Source of the DNA: Candidatus Yanofskybacteria bacterium RIFCSPLOWO2_02_FULL_44_18
GTDB lineage: Bacteria > Patescibacteriota > Minisyncoccia > 2-02-FULL-40-12 > GWA2-44-9
NCBI GenBank assembly: GCA_001794755.1
Contig: MGKT01000005.1
Coordinates: forward strand, 1-45,368
Direction of reading: 5' to 3'
Length of the DNA: 45,368 nt
The position numbers and the translations under genes were made by a program. Under the pieces are notes generated by a model. It did not search any database, was not told the DNA's origin, and saw nothing but the letters and a program-made list of their open reading frames with translations. Positions 36,967 to 45,194 of this stretch are shown piece by piece. Position 1 is the first letter of the stretch, and the number at the start of each line of letters is the position of its first letter.

Positions 36967-38976
36967 TTATAGATAATTAATGGTTTCTTCGTCATTTCCG
37001 AAATCGAAGAATTTGTAATCAGCGACATGGGCCGGTATCTCTCCGATAAAGCGGGAGGGCAGATTTGATTCCGTGGAGCCGTATATGGATCGGTATTTCG
37101 TATGGGTCAGAATCAGTCTTTCTTTGGCTCTGGTTATGGCCACATAGCAAAGACGACGCTCTTCTTCCAGCTCTTTAGGGTCTATAATTGCCCGGTTTTG
37201 AGGAAAGAGCCCTTCTTCCATTCCGACGATAAAAACATTCGGGAACTCCAGTCCTTTTGAGGCGTGCATGGTCATGAGGGTTACTTTTTGAGCCACTTCA
37301 TCGGCGACGGGATTTTCTTGGAGCAGCGCTATTTCCGCCAAAAATTTCGCCAGACCGGTCTCCTCGTCTTGAGATGGGTTGCCAGCCGCATCGTATTTTT
37401 TGGCGACCGTCAGCAGCTCTCTTAGGTTTTCCGATCGTTCTTCAAGATTTTCATAGGCCAGCTTTGTTTCGCTCAAAGACTTCAAATATTCTTCGTATTT
37501 TGTTTTTTCTATAACGTGCTTGATTAATTGGGTGAGTTTTTCCGTTGCCGCCCGATTGCGCAAATCCAGAATTAGATTCCGGAACGCCTTTAAGCTGTTT
37601 GTCTGCTTTGGGGCAAGGCCGTCGTCAATAATTTGAGCCATGGCCTCGACAATGTTTGATTCATTTTTTTGCGATACTTTTTCCAAAACTGCGTTGCCTA
37701 AACCGCGGGGCGGGATGTTGATAATCCGCTCGAAGCTGATTGCGTCAGCCGGGTTATTTATGAATTTTAGAAATGCCAGTATGTCTTTTATTTCCTTGCG
37801 TTCGTAGAATTTGATGCCACCGACGATGTGGTACGGCAAACCATGTGAAATCAAAGCCTCTTCAATGGCCCGGGATTGGGCATGGGTTCGGTACAAGACC
37901 GCAAAATCGTTTAATGATTTTCCGTTATTGGCGAGATTGACGATGTTTTGGACGACAAAATTTGCCTCCCCTCTTTCATTGAGCGTTTCTTTGATTAGGA
38001 TTTTGTGGCCGTGGTCATTTTCCGTCCAAAGTTCTTTCGAAATCTGGCTCTTATTTTTTGATATGACTTCTTGGGCGGCGGCAATGATGTTTTTGGTCGA
38101 GCGATAATTTTGTTCGAGCATAACAATCTCGGCTTCCGGATAATCTTTTTGAAAGTTCAAAATATTTCGGATATCGGCCCGGCGGAACTGATATATGCTC
38201 TGCGCGTCGTCGCCGATGCAGAATATGTTTTTATTTTTTTGAGACAGCAGTTTAATCAATTGATATTGATCATGGCTGGTGTCTTGATATTCGTCAACCA
38301 AAACGTATTGCCAAATATCCTGATATTTTTCCAGTATATCGGGCCGGGTCTTGAATATTTGAACCGTAAAAGATATTAAGTCGTCAAAATCCAAAGCATT
38401 CATTTTTTTAAGCTGATGCTGATACTGCGAAAAAACTCTGGCCACAAGTTGCGAATAGAAATCATTTTTGGGCGCGTTGTCAGGCGAGATAAGTTCCGTT
38501 TTCAGGCCGGATATTTTAGACAGAATAATTCTGGGGTTATATCTTTTTGTGTCAATTTCGATGTCGTTCATTATTCTTTTTACCAAGGCCGTCTGGTCAT
38601 CGCCGTCAAGAACGTTGAAATTCCTGCCGTAGCCCAATATTTCAATTTCTCTTCTCAATATTTTCAGGCAAACCGAGTGAAAAGTGCCGATAAGCGGCAC
38701 GTACGGATTTATGAATTGCCAGCGCAAATTTGTCGGGTACTTGCGGCCCAGCAAATGACCTATCCGTTCCTGCATTTCGTCAGCGGCCTTGTTTGTAAAC
38801 GTCAAACACAATATGTTTTCCGGCCTCACGCTGTTTGATATTAAGTTCGCCGTTCGGTGAGTCAGGCATTTTGTTTTTCCCGATCCGGGGCCGGATATAA
38901 CCAAAACAGGCCCTTTTAGGGCCTTGACTGCTTCGATTTGCTTATCATTTAAACCGTTGAATATTTTGTCGGACAC
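36967..38976 (-). CDS. UvrD/PcrA-type superfamily 1 DNA helicase
   Basis: LNDKQIEAVKALKGPVLVISGPGSGKTKCLTHR, CLTFTNKAADEM, VDEYQDTSHDQ, GDDAQSIYQFRRADIRN, MTMHASKGLEFPNVFIVGMEEGLFP, RRLCYVAITRAKE. Confidence 0.96.
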   Translation of the reverse strand: MSDKIFNGLNDKQIEAVKALKGPVLVISGPGSGKTKCLTHRTANLISNSVRPENILCLTFTNKAADEMQERIGHLLGRKYPTNLRWQFINPYVPLIGTFHSVCLKILRREIEILGYGRNFNVLDGDDQTALVKRIMNDIEIDTKRYNPRIILSKISGLKTELISPDNAPKNDFYSQLVARVFSQYQHQLKKMNALDFDDLISFTVQIFKTRPDILEKYQDIWQYVLVDEYQDTSHDQYQLIKLLSQKNKNIFCIGDDAQSIYQFRRADIRNILNFQKDYPEAEIVMLEQNYRSTKNIIAAAQEVISKNKSQISKELWTENDHGHKILIKETLNERGEANFVVQNIVNLANNGKSLNDFAVLYRTHAQSRAIEEALISHGLPYHIVGGIKFYERKEIKDILAFLKFINNPADAISFERIINIPPRGLGNAVLEKVSQKNESNIVEAMAQIIDDGLAPKQTNSLKAFRNLILDLRNRAATEKLTQLIKHVIEKTKYEEYLKSLSETKLAYENLEERSENLRELLTVAKKYDAAGNPSQDEETGLAKFLAEIALLQENPVADEVAQKVTLMTMHASKGLEFPNVFIVGMEEGLFPQNRAIIDPKELEEERRLCYVAITRAKERLILTHTKYRSIYGSTESNLPSRFIGEIPAHVADYKFFDFGNDEETINYL

Positions 38977-39003
38977 GCAAAGATTTTATCAGAAAAATGA
39001 AAA

Positions 39004-39029
39004 TAAAAAAACGGACCAAACTGGTCCGC
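39004..39029 (-). terminator. Rho-independent terminator
   Basis: Minus strand GCGGACCA-gtt-TGGTCCGTTTTTTT after the P-loop kinase gene. Confidence 0.8.
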
Positions 39030-39652
39030 TACATTCGTAATTTGATACGGCCGACAATATCTGCGATCTGGCTTCTAGTCGTCTTTTCGGTGCCGCTGTT
39101 ATTTATGGAATAAAGATTGTCCCTCCGAGCCACAAATTCATATAATTTTCTGGCTTGCTCGCACATGTACTCTTTTGGATATGGCGCGCTGGGTTGCCAG
39201 TTATCAAATGTTGACGGTAACAATGGTCGTTCCTCATCTCTATCGAGAGCGATTTGAATCTTACAATCCACGGCAATGAAAAAAAGCCCAGCGCCGTGTT
39301 TATTAGCTGCCCCCTCAAGCCGTTTTTGTTCCCCCTCTTCAAGAACATGCCCATCCATTACAACTATACGTTTTTCGGAAAGAAGTTTTTCCAGTACGTT
39401 GCCAATTATCGCCGTCACATTTGTGTTCCACATCAGGCCCGCCTCCCTCAAAATCTGGCGGGCGGAATTGGCTTGGATGTGTGTGCCGCCAAGCAATTCA
39501 GTAACATGTTTGGCGACTGTGGTTTTGCCCGAACCGGGGAATCCGGTCACGGCGATGATAGTGGGCTTTTCAGATTTTTCGCCTAATTTTGTCAGAGATA
39601 AAAAATAGTTAACCAGGGAATCTAGTTGTTGTGGAGTCATGCCTTTCTCCAT
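39029..39652 (-). CDS. P-loop nucleotide kinase-like protein
   Basis: IIAVTGFPGSGKTTVAKHVTELLG, RIVVMDGHVLEEGE. The track ORF extends to 39907 through a tRNA gene; start MEKGMTPQQ (39652) preferred. Confidence 0.82.
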   Translation of the reverse strand: MEKGMTPQQLDSLVNYFLSLTKLGEKSEKPTIIAVTGFPGSGKTTVAKHVTELLGGTHIQANSARQILREAGLMWNTNVTAIIGNVLEKLLSEKRIVVMDGHVLEEGEQKRLEGAANKHGAGLFFIAVDCKIQIALDRDEERPLLPSTFDNWQPSAPYPKEYMCEQARKLYEFVARRDNLYSINNSGTEKTTRSQIADIVGRIKLRM

Positions 39653-39757
39653 AGAACTGGCACTATAGTACATTCTTTTTGTGATTATGCAACTCGCGGT
39701 CACAAAGGGATTTTGCCTTTCGATCCACTCAAACAAACACCACCAAATTTGGAATTG

Positions 39758-39828
39758 TGGACCTGGCGAGAATCGGACTCGCGCCTCCGCAATGCGAATG
39801 CGGCGTTTTACCACTGAACTACAGGCCC
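39758..39828 (-). tRNA. tRNA-Ala(CGC)
   Basis: Reverse complement GGGCCTG/CAGGTCC acceptor with G3:U70 wobble, CCGCA TTCGCAT TGCGG anticodon arm. Confidence 0.92.
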
Positions 39829-39905
39829 AAATTTTATATATTTTACCATAAAGTTGAGTTTTTTCCAGGATTATTGTAGGATTCGACAGTTCTTTGAGGT
39901 AAACC

Positions 39906-40481
39906 ATGACCGAAATTGATCACAAAGTTATCATAGAGCAATTTCGCAAAATTTCATCCTTGCCGCCAGACCAGGACTTTTCGTGGGCGGATGTGGATTT
40001 TGCCGTAGCGGCGGCCAAAAATTTTCTTCTCGAGGCATTGATTTTTGGAAAGCCGACCCATTTGGCAAATCTTTGCGACGAAATCGATAAAACATGGCAA
40101 AGAGTTCAATTTTCACCATGTGCCAACGAGAATCATCTTCGATATAAGACCAGACTTGAGTTTCTCTGGAATCAGTCCGTTTTTATCAAAACCGTTCTGC
40201 TGCCCAAACTCAAGGCTCGCAAAATGATCCGGCGCGACTATTGGCGATTCCGGATTCTTGAAAAGATGAGAAGTACCGAGAAGATTACGGCAAAAAACAT
40301 TTCCATAGCCACGAATCTGAAACTTGGGACCGTCTTGCCGATATTGCGCGAACTTAAATCAGCCGACTTCATTAAACAGGTCAGTAATAACGGCCATGTC
40401 ACTATTACGCCCGAGGGTATCGCCTATTACAATGAAATCGCAGACATGTTTGCTATGAGCAAAATGGTTGCCTCCCACTAA
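39906..40481 (+). CDS. winged-helix-like hypothetical protein
   Basis: 191-aa ORF. C-terminal EKITAKNISIATNLKLGTVLPILRELKSADFIKQVSNNGHVTITPEGIAYYNE resembles a wHTH. Confidence 0.7.
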   Translation: MTEIDHKVIIEQFRKISSLPPDQDFSWADVDFAVAAAKNFLLEALIFGKPTHLANLCDEIDKTWQRVQFSPCANENHLRYKTRLEFLWNQSVFIKTVLLPKLKARKMIRRDYWRFRILEKMRSTEKITAKNISIATNLKLGTVLPILRELKSADFIKQVSNNGHVTITPEGIAYYNEIADMFAMSKMVASH

Positions 40482-40509
40482 GGGGGGTTTTCTTTCGGGT
40501 CAGCGCAAG

Positions 40510-41370
40510 TCACTTTTTAAGTGCTGATAGTTTGCTGTCCAAAGATGTCATCGGATATAGGTCGGCAGGGTAAATATCGATTAATTTAATACCAAATTTT
40601 CTGCAAATGCCCTTCTTGTATTTAATAGAACGATCATACCGGGGACTATCTTTGGCCAGACCAAAATATTCAATAAAAATTTTACCGTCCTGAACAGACC
40701 AATCCGATTTATGATTTGAATTCGGGTATTTTTGATTTCTATTATGCGGGATATCATTCCTTGTCAACCAGTCGTCAATAATTATTTCTGATGCGGAATC
40801 ACACTTATGACCGTCCGAGGCCATACCCATAGTTCTCTTATACATTTTGTTATCATGAGATCTATTTGGAATTAACCCTGCTTTTGTAATAGCATTATTC
40901 CAGGATCCAAAAATATTTATAGCCCTATGGGATGTCTGGGTTAAATCTCTTTTGGGCGGAATGCGATTCTCTTTTTCATAATATTCTCTGATGGATTGAA
41001 TTATCTCTTCTTCCGAATATTTAAATCTACTTAATTTTGAGCAATTCACCGAGCAGTACAAGGATCCACCCCTTTTGTTTATTTTCTGGCACCTGTTGCA
41101 ATATCTTGTTGGCCATTTTGGATATTTTTGGTTATTAACACGAGCCGCGCAAGATCTAGAACAATAGTTAAATAAGGATGTACAACTCCCAGGTCTGTAA
41201 AAAGTATTACTGCATTTAGTGTTTGAGCAAGATATAATTTTACCTGTCCTTTTAAATTTATAATGGCAATTTTTGGAACAAAATGAATGATAGCCATTCG
41301 CTTTGTTAAAAACAAAATAAGCTCGTTTTGTCAGAAAGTATTTAGAGCACAATTTGCACCTGACCCGCAT
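40510..41370 (-). CDS. multi-zinc-finger protein with putative PD-(D/E)XK nuclease domain (homing-endonuclease-like)
   Basis: Several CxxC clusters, FGSWNNAITKAGLIPNRS repeat, and SASEIIIDDWLTRNDIPHNRNQKYPNSNHKSDWSVQDGKIFIEYFGL...YDRSIKYKKG. Confidence 0.78.
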   Translation of the reverse strand: MRVRCKLCSKYFLTKRAYFVFNKANGYHSFCSKNCHYKFKRTGKIISCSNTKCSNTFYRPGSCTSLFNYCSRSCAARVNNQKYPKWPTRYCNRCQKINKRGGSLYCSVNCSKLSRFKYSEEEIIQSIREYYEKENRIPPKRDLTQTSHRAINIFGSWNNAITKAGLIPNRSHDNKMYKRTMGMASDGHKCDSASEIIIDDWLTRNDIPHNRNQKYPNSNHKSDWSVQDGKIFIEYFGLAKDSPRYDRSIKYKKGICRKFGIKLIDIYPADLYPMTSLDSKLSALKK

Positions 41371-41439
41371 GTTGTTAATGTACCAAGGAATAAGTCGGCA
41401 CGCAATGACTCGAACTTAGATGTTAGATTCCATTTTTTG

Positions 41440-41511
41440 TCAGGCTGGAGGGAGTTGAACCCTCTGTCTCTATCGCCCGAGGATAGCGTGTTACCGGTAC
41501 ACTACAGCCTG
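41440..41511 (-). tRNA. tRNA-Pro(CGG)
   Basis: Reverse complement CAGGCTG/CAGCCTG acceptor (C1:G72), CTATC CTCGGGC GATAG anticodon arm. Confidence 0.92.
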
Positions 41512-41514
41512 ATC

Positions 41515-42951
41515 TTACAAATAATATTTTTTCATTCTCTCCTTCTCGTCTTCTTCCTGGGCCTGTTCAATTTTCTGCAAGGCGGACTTCAGTTCTTCAG
41601 GCGATTTTTTATCGAGCTCACGGATTCGTTCAATCAAATATTCCTCGGTATTTCTTGCAGGGTCATCCAATACTTCCGCCAGCAAAGAGTTCAATATTAA
41701 CCCAATCTTGGGCCCGGGCGCAACATTCAGCTCCTTCATGACATCTTGGCCGTTAACTTTAAGCATTTTTACGGATATTGGATCGCTGGAAACTTTCTCA
41801 ATTACGTATTTTAGGTGCCGCAGTTTGTATGGTACCGCTTTGGGCCGGCCCGATCCGATTCTGTCGGCTTCCCTGACTTTAATAAGGTCGTATATGTTTT
41901 CTTTGCCGACATTAACCAGAAGCCTTCTTACCGATGATTCCGTTACTTCGCCGACATTGTAAAAAAACATATGGAAGCGCACTAGTTTAATTATTTTTTC
42001 GGCGATGTCATTCGGGAATTTAAGCCGGGCCATAATTTGGGCAACCATTCTGGCTCCGACGACGTCATGGCCGTAAAATGTCGAATATTTGCCTTCCCCC
42101 CTTTTAGTGCGAGGTTTGCCGATATCATGGAATAAAGAAGCCAGCCTTATTTCAAATGAGTATTCTTTTTCAACAGCGTATTTAAGAGCTAAAATATTAT
42201 GTTCCCAAACCGTATATATGTGATGTAAATTCTGGGTGACACCGATTCCTTCGCGCAGCTCCGGCAGAATATATTTCAGCAATCCTGTTTCTTCGAGAAG
42301 CAAGATTCCTTCATGGGCCCACTCGGAGTTTATTGTTTTTATAATCTCGTCTCTTGTCCTCTCTTTTGATATTGCTTCAAGCCAGCCGGCATTTTTTTGA
42401 ATGGCCTCTTTTGTTTTTTCTTCAATTTTGAAACCTAGCGCTGTGGCCAGGCGCGTGCCGCGTATCAGTCTTAACGCGTCTTCGCCAAATCTTTCCTCTG
42501 GCTTTCCAACGGCTTTGAGAAAACCCTTTTTTAAATCTCCTTCGCCGTCGAAAGGATCAATAATTTTGCCATCTAAGCCCATGGCCATAGCGTTTATCGT
42601 AAAATCCCTTCGTCCCAAATCATCCTCGAGATTGGCTACGAATTTTATGTCTGTCGGATGCCTCTTGTCGGAATATTTGTCTTCTATCCTATACGGAGTG
42701 ACCTGGATTTCTTTGAGTGTCGGATCTTCAGAATCTGTTTTAACGGTAACCGTGCCGAAGTGGTTTTCGTAAAAATGGTCGGAAAATATTTTTTGTATTT
42801 CTTCCGGTTTGGCGTTAGTCGTCACATCCCAATCTTCCGGCGTTCTGTTCAAAAGCAAATCTCTTACGCATCCGCCCACAGCAAAGGCCTCAAACCCATT
42901 TTCTTGAAGTTTTAACAAAATCTCGATTATTTCCTTTGGTAGTTGCATCAT
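41515..42951 (-). CDS. cca: CCA tRNA nucleotidyltransferase (with HD domain)
   Basis: FAVGGCVRDLLLNRTPEDWDVTTNAKPEEIQKIF, RRDFTINAMAMGLDG, EDALRLIRGTRLATALGF, LFHDIGKPRTK. The track start (42981) lies inside a tRNA; ATG 42951 or 42948 used. Confidence 0.95.
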   Translation of the reverse strand: MMQLPKEIIEILLKLQENGFEAFAVGGCVRDLLLNRTPEDWDVTTNAKPEEIQKIFSDHFYENHFGTVTVKTDSEDPTLKEIQVTPYRIEDKYSDKRHPTDIKFVANLEDDLGRRDFTINAMAMGLDGKIIDPFDGEGDLKKGFLKAVGKPEERFGEDALRLIRGTRLATALGFKIEEKTKEAIQKNAGWLEAISKERTRDEIIKTINSEWAHEGILLLEETGLLKYILPELREGIGVTQNLHHIYTVWEHNILALKYAVEKEYSFEIRLASLFHDIGKPRTKRGEGKYSTFYGHDVVGARMVAQIMARLKFPNDIAEKIIKLVRFHMFFYNVGEVTESSVRRLLVNVGKENIYDLIKVREADRIGSGRPKAVPYKLRHLKYVIEKVSSDPISVKMLKVNGQDVMKELNVAPGPKIGLILNSLLAEVLDDPARNTEEYLIERIRELDKKSPEELKSALQKIEQAQEEDEKERMKKYYL

Positions 42952-42956
42952 CTTCG

Positions 42957-43028
42957 TACCCCCGGCAGGAATTGAACCCACATTTACCCCTTAGGACGGG
43001 GCTGTTCTATCCGTTGAACTACGGGGGC
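42957..43028 (-). tRNA. tRNA-Arg(CCT)
   Basis: Reverse complement GCCCCCG...CGGGGGT acceptor, GCCCC GTCCTAA GGGGT anticodon arm, GTGGG TTCAATT CCTGC T-arm. Confidence 0.9.
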
Positions 43029-43066
43029 AGTTGAATTCACACGAATTATATCAATTTTTTATATCA

Positions 43067-43094
43067 TTGACAATGAAAATCGGTTTGATAAAAT
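43067..43094 (+). promoter_or_regulatory. promoter of TA operon
   Basis: TTGACA - 16 nt - TAAAAT. Confidence 0.65.
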
Positions 43095-43112
43095 GTAATA
43101 AAAAATATTACA
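43094..43112. promoter_or_regulatory. candidate TA operator (inverted repeat)
   Basis: TGTAATA-aaaaa-TATTACA between the -10 box and the antitoxin ATG. Confidence 0.5.
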
Positions 43113-43116
43113 AAAC

Positions 43117-43326
43117 ATGAGAAACATAATTAATATATCCCTACCAGAGGACATGGCTAGAAAAGTGGAGCGAGAGGTCAAAAAAGGTAAATTTGCCAGC
43201 ACAAGCGAATATTTTAGACATCTTTTGAGAATGAAGGAATTTGAAGAGGAAATGGAAAAAAGACGAGAAGACTTTCAAAACGGGAAAGGTATCAAGCTCC
43301 GTAATGTAAAAGATTTGTTCAGATAA
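43117..43326 (+). CDS. ribbon-helix-helix (ParD/CopG-like) antitoxin
   Basis: INISLPEDMARKVEREVKKGKFASTSEYFRHLLRM. Confidence 0.87.
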   Translation: MRNIINISLPEDMARKVEREVKKGKFASTSEYFRHLLRMKEFEEEMEKRREDFQNGKGIKLRNVKDLFR

Positions 43327-43589
43327 TGGAAATTATATTTCTTCCCGTTTTCAAGAAAGAGATTGACGAGTTGCCGGAAAGGATTAGAAAAATGGCCGAG
43401 AAAAAGCTTAAAATTTTTCTTAAGGATCCTTTTGAAAAAAGCCTGAAAACACACAAACTCAAGGGCAACCTGAATTGGATGTGTTTTTTTTGGATAAACA
43501 GAGATTATCGAATTGGTTTTGAGATTGTAAATAAAAAGACAGTCCGACTTTACTATGCCAGGATTCACGATAAAATGTATAAGAAATGA
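43326..43589 (+). CDS. RelE/ParE-family toxin
   Basis: EIIFLPVFKKEIDELPERIRKMAEKKLKIFLKDPF..HKLKGNLNWMCFFWINRDYRIGFEI..VRLYYARIHDKMYK. TAATG overlap with the antitoxin. Confidence 0.87.
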   Translation: MEIIFLPVFKKEIDELPERIRKMAEKKLKIFLKDPFEKSLKTHKLKGNLNWMCFFWINRDYRIGFEIVNKKTVRLYYARIHDKMYKK

Positions 43590-43663
43590 GGGCCGGTAGC
43601 TCAACTGGTAGCAGCGCTTCCATGGCATGGAAGAGGTTGTGGGTTCAAGTCCCATCCGGTCCA
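43590..43663 (+). tRNA. tRNA-Ala(GGC)
   Basis: GGGCCGG/CCGGTCC acceptor with G3:U70, CTTCC ATGGCAT GGAAG anticodon arm. Confidence 0.93.
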
Positions 43664-43700
43664 CAAATAGTTTACATAAGCCTTAATTATTGTTTAATTA

Positions 43701-44606
43701 ATGAAGTTCAAAACAGACAAGGAAATTCTCATGGCCCATGCAGAATTGTTCATTCCCAACAGAGAAGAGCTGTTATCCCTCAAGACCCATGAACCCTTAA
43801 TACAATTTGAAATCCTGCCGCCCAAAGGAATCTCCGAAGGACGCCAATCAAGAGTTTCAATTTTAGAATATTCTGTTGAAGGAGTTTCAAGGAGAGTAAT
43901 ATGGAAAAGAATGGGTGTTGGTAAAAATCTAACAGAAAGTGAAGCCAAAATTCTGCAATCCCGCCTTGTTCCCTATCGTGGTGAACTTGTTGGTTCAGGT
44001 TGGAATATACCCGAAATCTATCACAGCCAGATAGTCCCCGTTAGCAGTGAGTTTCAAATTTTTTCTTATGAACAGTACATTCCCGGCGGCGACGGCCAGC
44101 TGATGGTTGAAAATCCGGACGAACCTCAGTTTCTGAAGTGGATGCTTTTGAGAAAAGTTATTGAATCTCTGGCCTCATATTCGGATATTGGAGAAATTGA
44201 AGTTCAAGGAGAAAAATTATCAGGTCTACCCCAAGGATTAGATTTAAAACTCGCCAATATCGTTGTTGAAAGAGAAACCGGAAAAATGTTTTTTGTTGAC
44301 CTGTTTGGCCCCAAGGAAATCAAAGACGGAAAATGGCTGACCTATTCCAAAAAACTCGACAGCTTGTCAGAAAGCAATTTGATGGCGATTGCCGCGAGCC
44401 GTGAGGGAATGATTTTGAGACTTTATCGTTTAATTGAACAAAAATGGGTAGAGTCAGGTGGAATAACTCAAGAACGATTACGAAAAAATCTTTTTCATTT
44501 GTTAGACAATTCCTCTTTGCCTGAAAAGGAAGTTTCACTGATAAAGAGAGAAATAGGAGCAAATTTCCCTTGGCTTGATAAAATTTATTCCGAAAGACAG
44601 ATATAG
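43701..44606 (+). CDS. hypothetical protein with protein-kinase/APH-like catalytic motifs
   Basis: RRVIWKRMG (candidate VAIK-type Lys), GLDLKLANIVVERETGKMFFVDLFGP (resembles DLKxxN...DFG). Confidence 0.75.
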   Translation: MKFKTDKEILMAHAELFIPNREELLSLKTHEPLIQFEILPPKGISEGRQSRVSILEYSVEGVSRRVIWKRMGVGKNLTESEAKILQSRLVPYRGELVGSGWNIPEIYHSQIVPVSSEFQIFSYEQYIPGGDGQLMVENPDEPQFLKWMLLRKVIESLASYSDIGEIEVQGEKLSGLPQGLDLKLANIVVERETGKMFFVDLFGPKEIKDGKWLTYSKKLDSLSESNLMAIAASREGMILRLYRLIEQKWVESGGITQERLRKNLFHLLDNSSLPEKEVSLIKREIGANFPWLDKIYSERQI

Positions 44607-44624
44607 GGCCTCCAGTGGGGCCTT

Positions 44625-45194
44625 TTATAACACCCCCAATTCTTTGAGGATTTTTTCGAATTGACTTACGGCGCGTTTGGCTTCAGCGTAGCGCAGGAAG
44701 TAGTCAGAATCATGAGCCAGTCTGTTTCTAATTTTGTGCGCCTCCCATAACGCATCGAGATTTTGAATTTGGCCGGATTGAATATTTTGAAGGCGCTCGC
44801 CCATTGTCTCGCCGGCAAAACCGGCCCTTTTTAAGGCATCGTTCATCAAGGCATCGGCTTCGATAACGGCAAATTTCCATTCGCCCTCTTTGGGCGAATC
44901 AATGTGCCTTTTTATCTCTTCCCATCTTGCCTGCCAGGGACCGCCGGGTGCCGTTTGGGGTGGAGAAATTTCCTGAATAAGCGACGGTTTCGGTTTGACT
45001 TTGTGGGTTTTAATTTTAAGCCAGACCAGAATAATCAGAAGAACCAAAGTTATAAAGATGCCTAAAATTTTCAGATTCTGAAAAATCCAGTATGACTGCC
45101 AGCTTTCAATGAAATCAAATATCCGGGCGTATTGAAAATTAGAAAAGTCGAAAAGTTGAGCCGTTTCTTCCAGTGCCGAGAATTGAAAAATCAT
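44625..45194 (-). CDS. membrane-anchored protein with soluble C-terminal RNRLAH motif
   Basis: One TM ([16 protein letters not shown]) followed by [25 protein letters not shown]...[19 protein letters not shown] overlap with upstream gatA. Confidence 0.75.
   Translation of the reverse strand: MIFQFSALEETAQLFDFSNFQYARIFDFIESWQSYWIFQNLKILGIFITLVLLIILVWLKIKTHKVKPKPSLIQEISPPQTAPGGPWQARWEEIKRHIDSPKEGEWKFAVIEADALMNDALKRAGFAGETMGERLQNIQSGQIQNLDALWEAHKIRNRLAHDSDYFLRYAEAKRAVSQFEKILKELGVL

Noticed and set aside
39653-39907. N-terminal extension of the P-loop kinase ORF
   Set aside because: It runs through the complete tRNA-Ala(CGC) gene; an internal ATG at 39652 gives a normal kinase start.
42952-42981. 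MGSIPAGGTK N-terminal extension of cca
   Set aside because: It is translated from the tRNA-Arg(CCT) T-arm and acceptor sequence; ATG 42951/42948 fits the family start.
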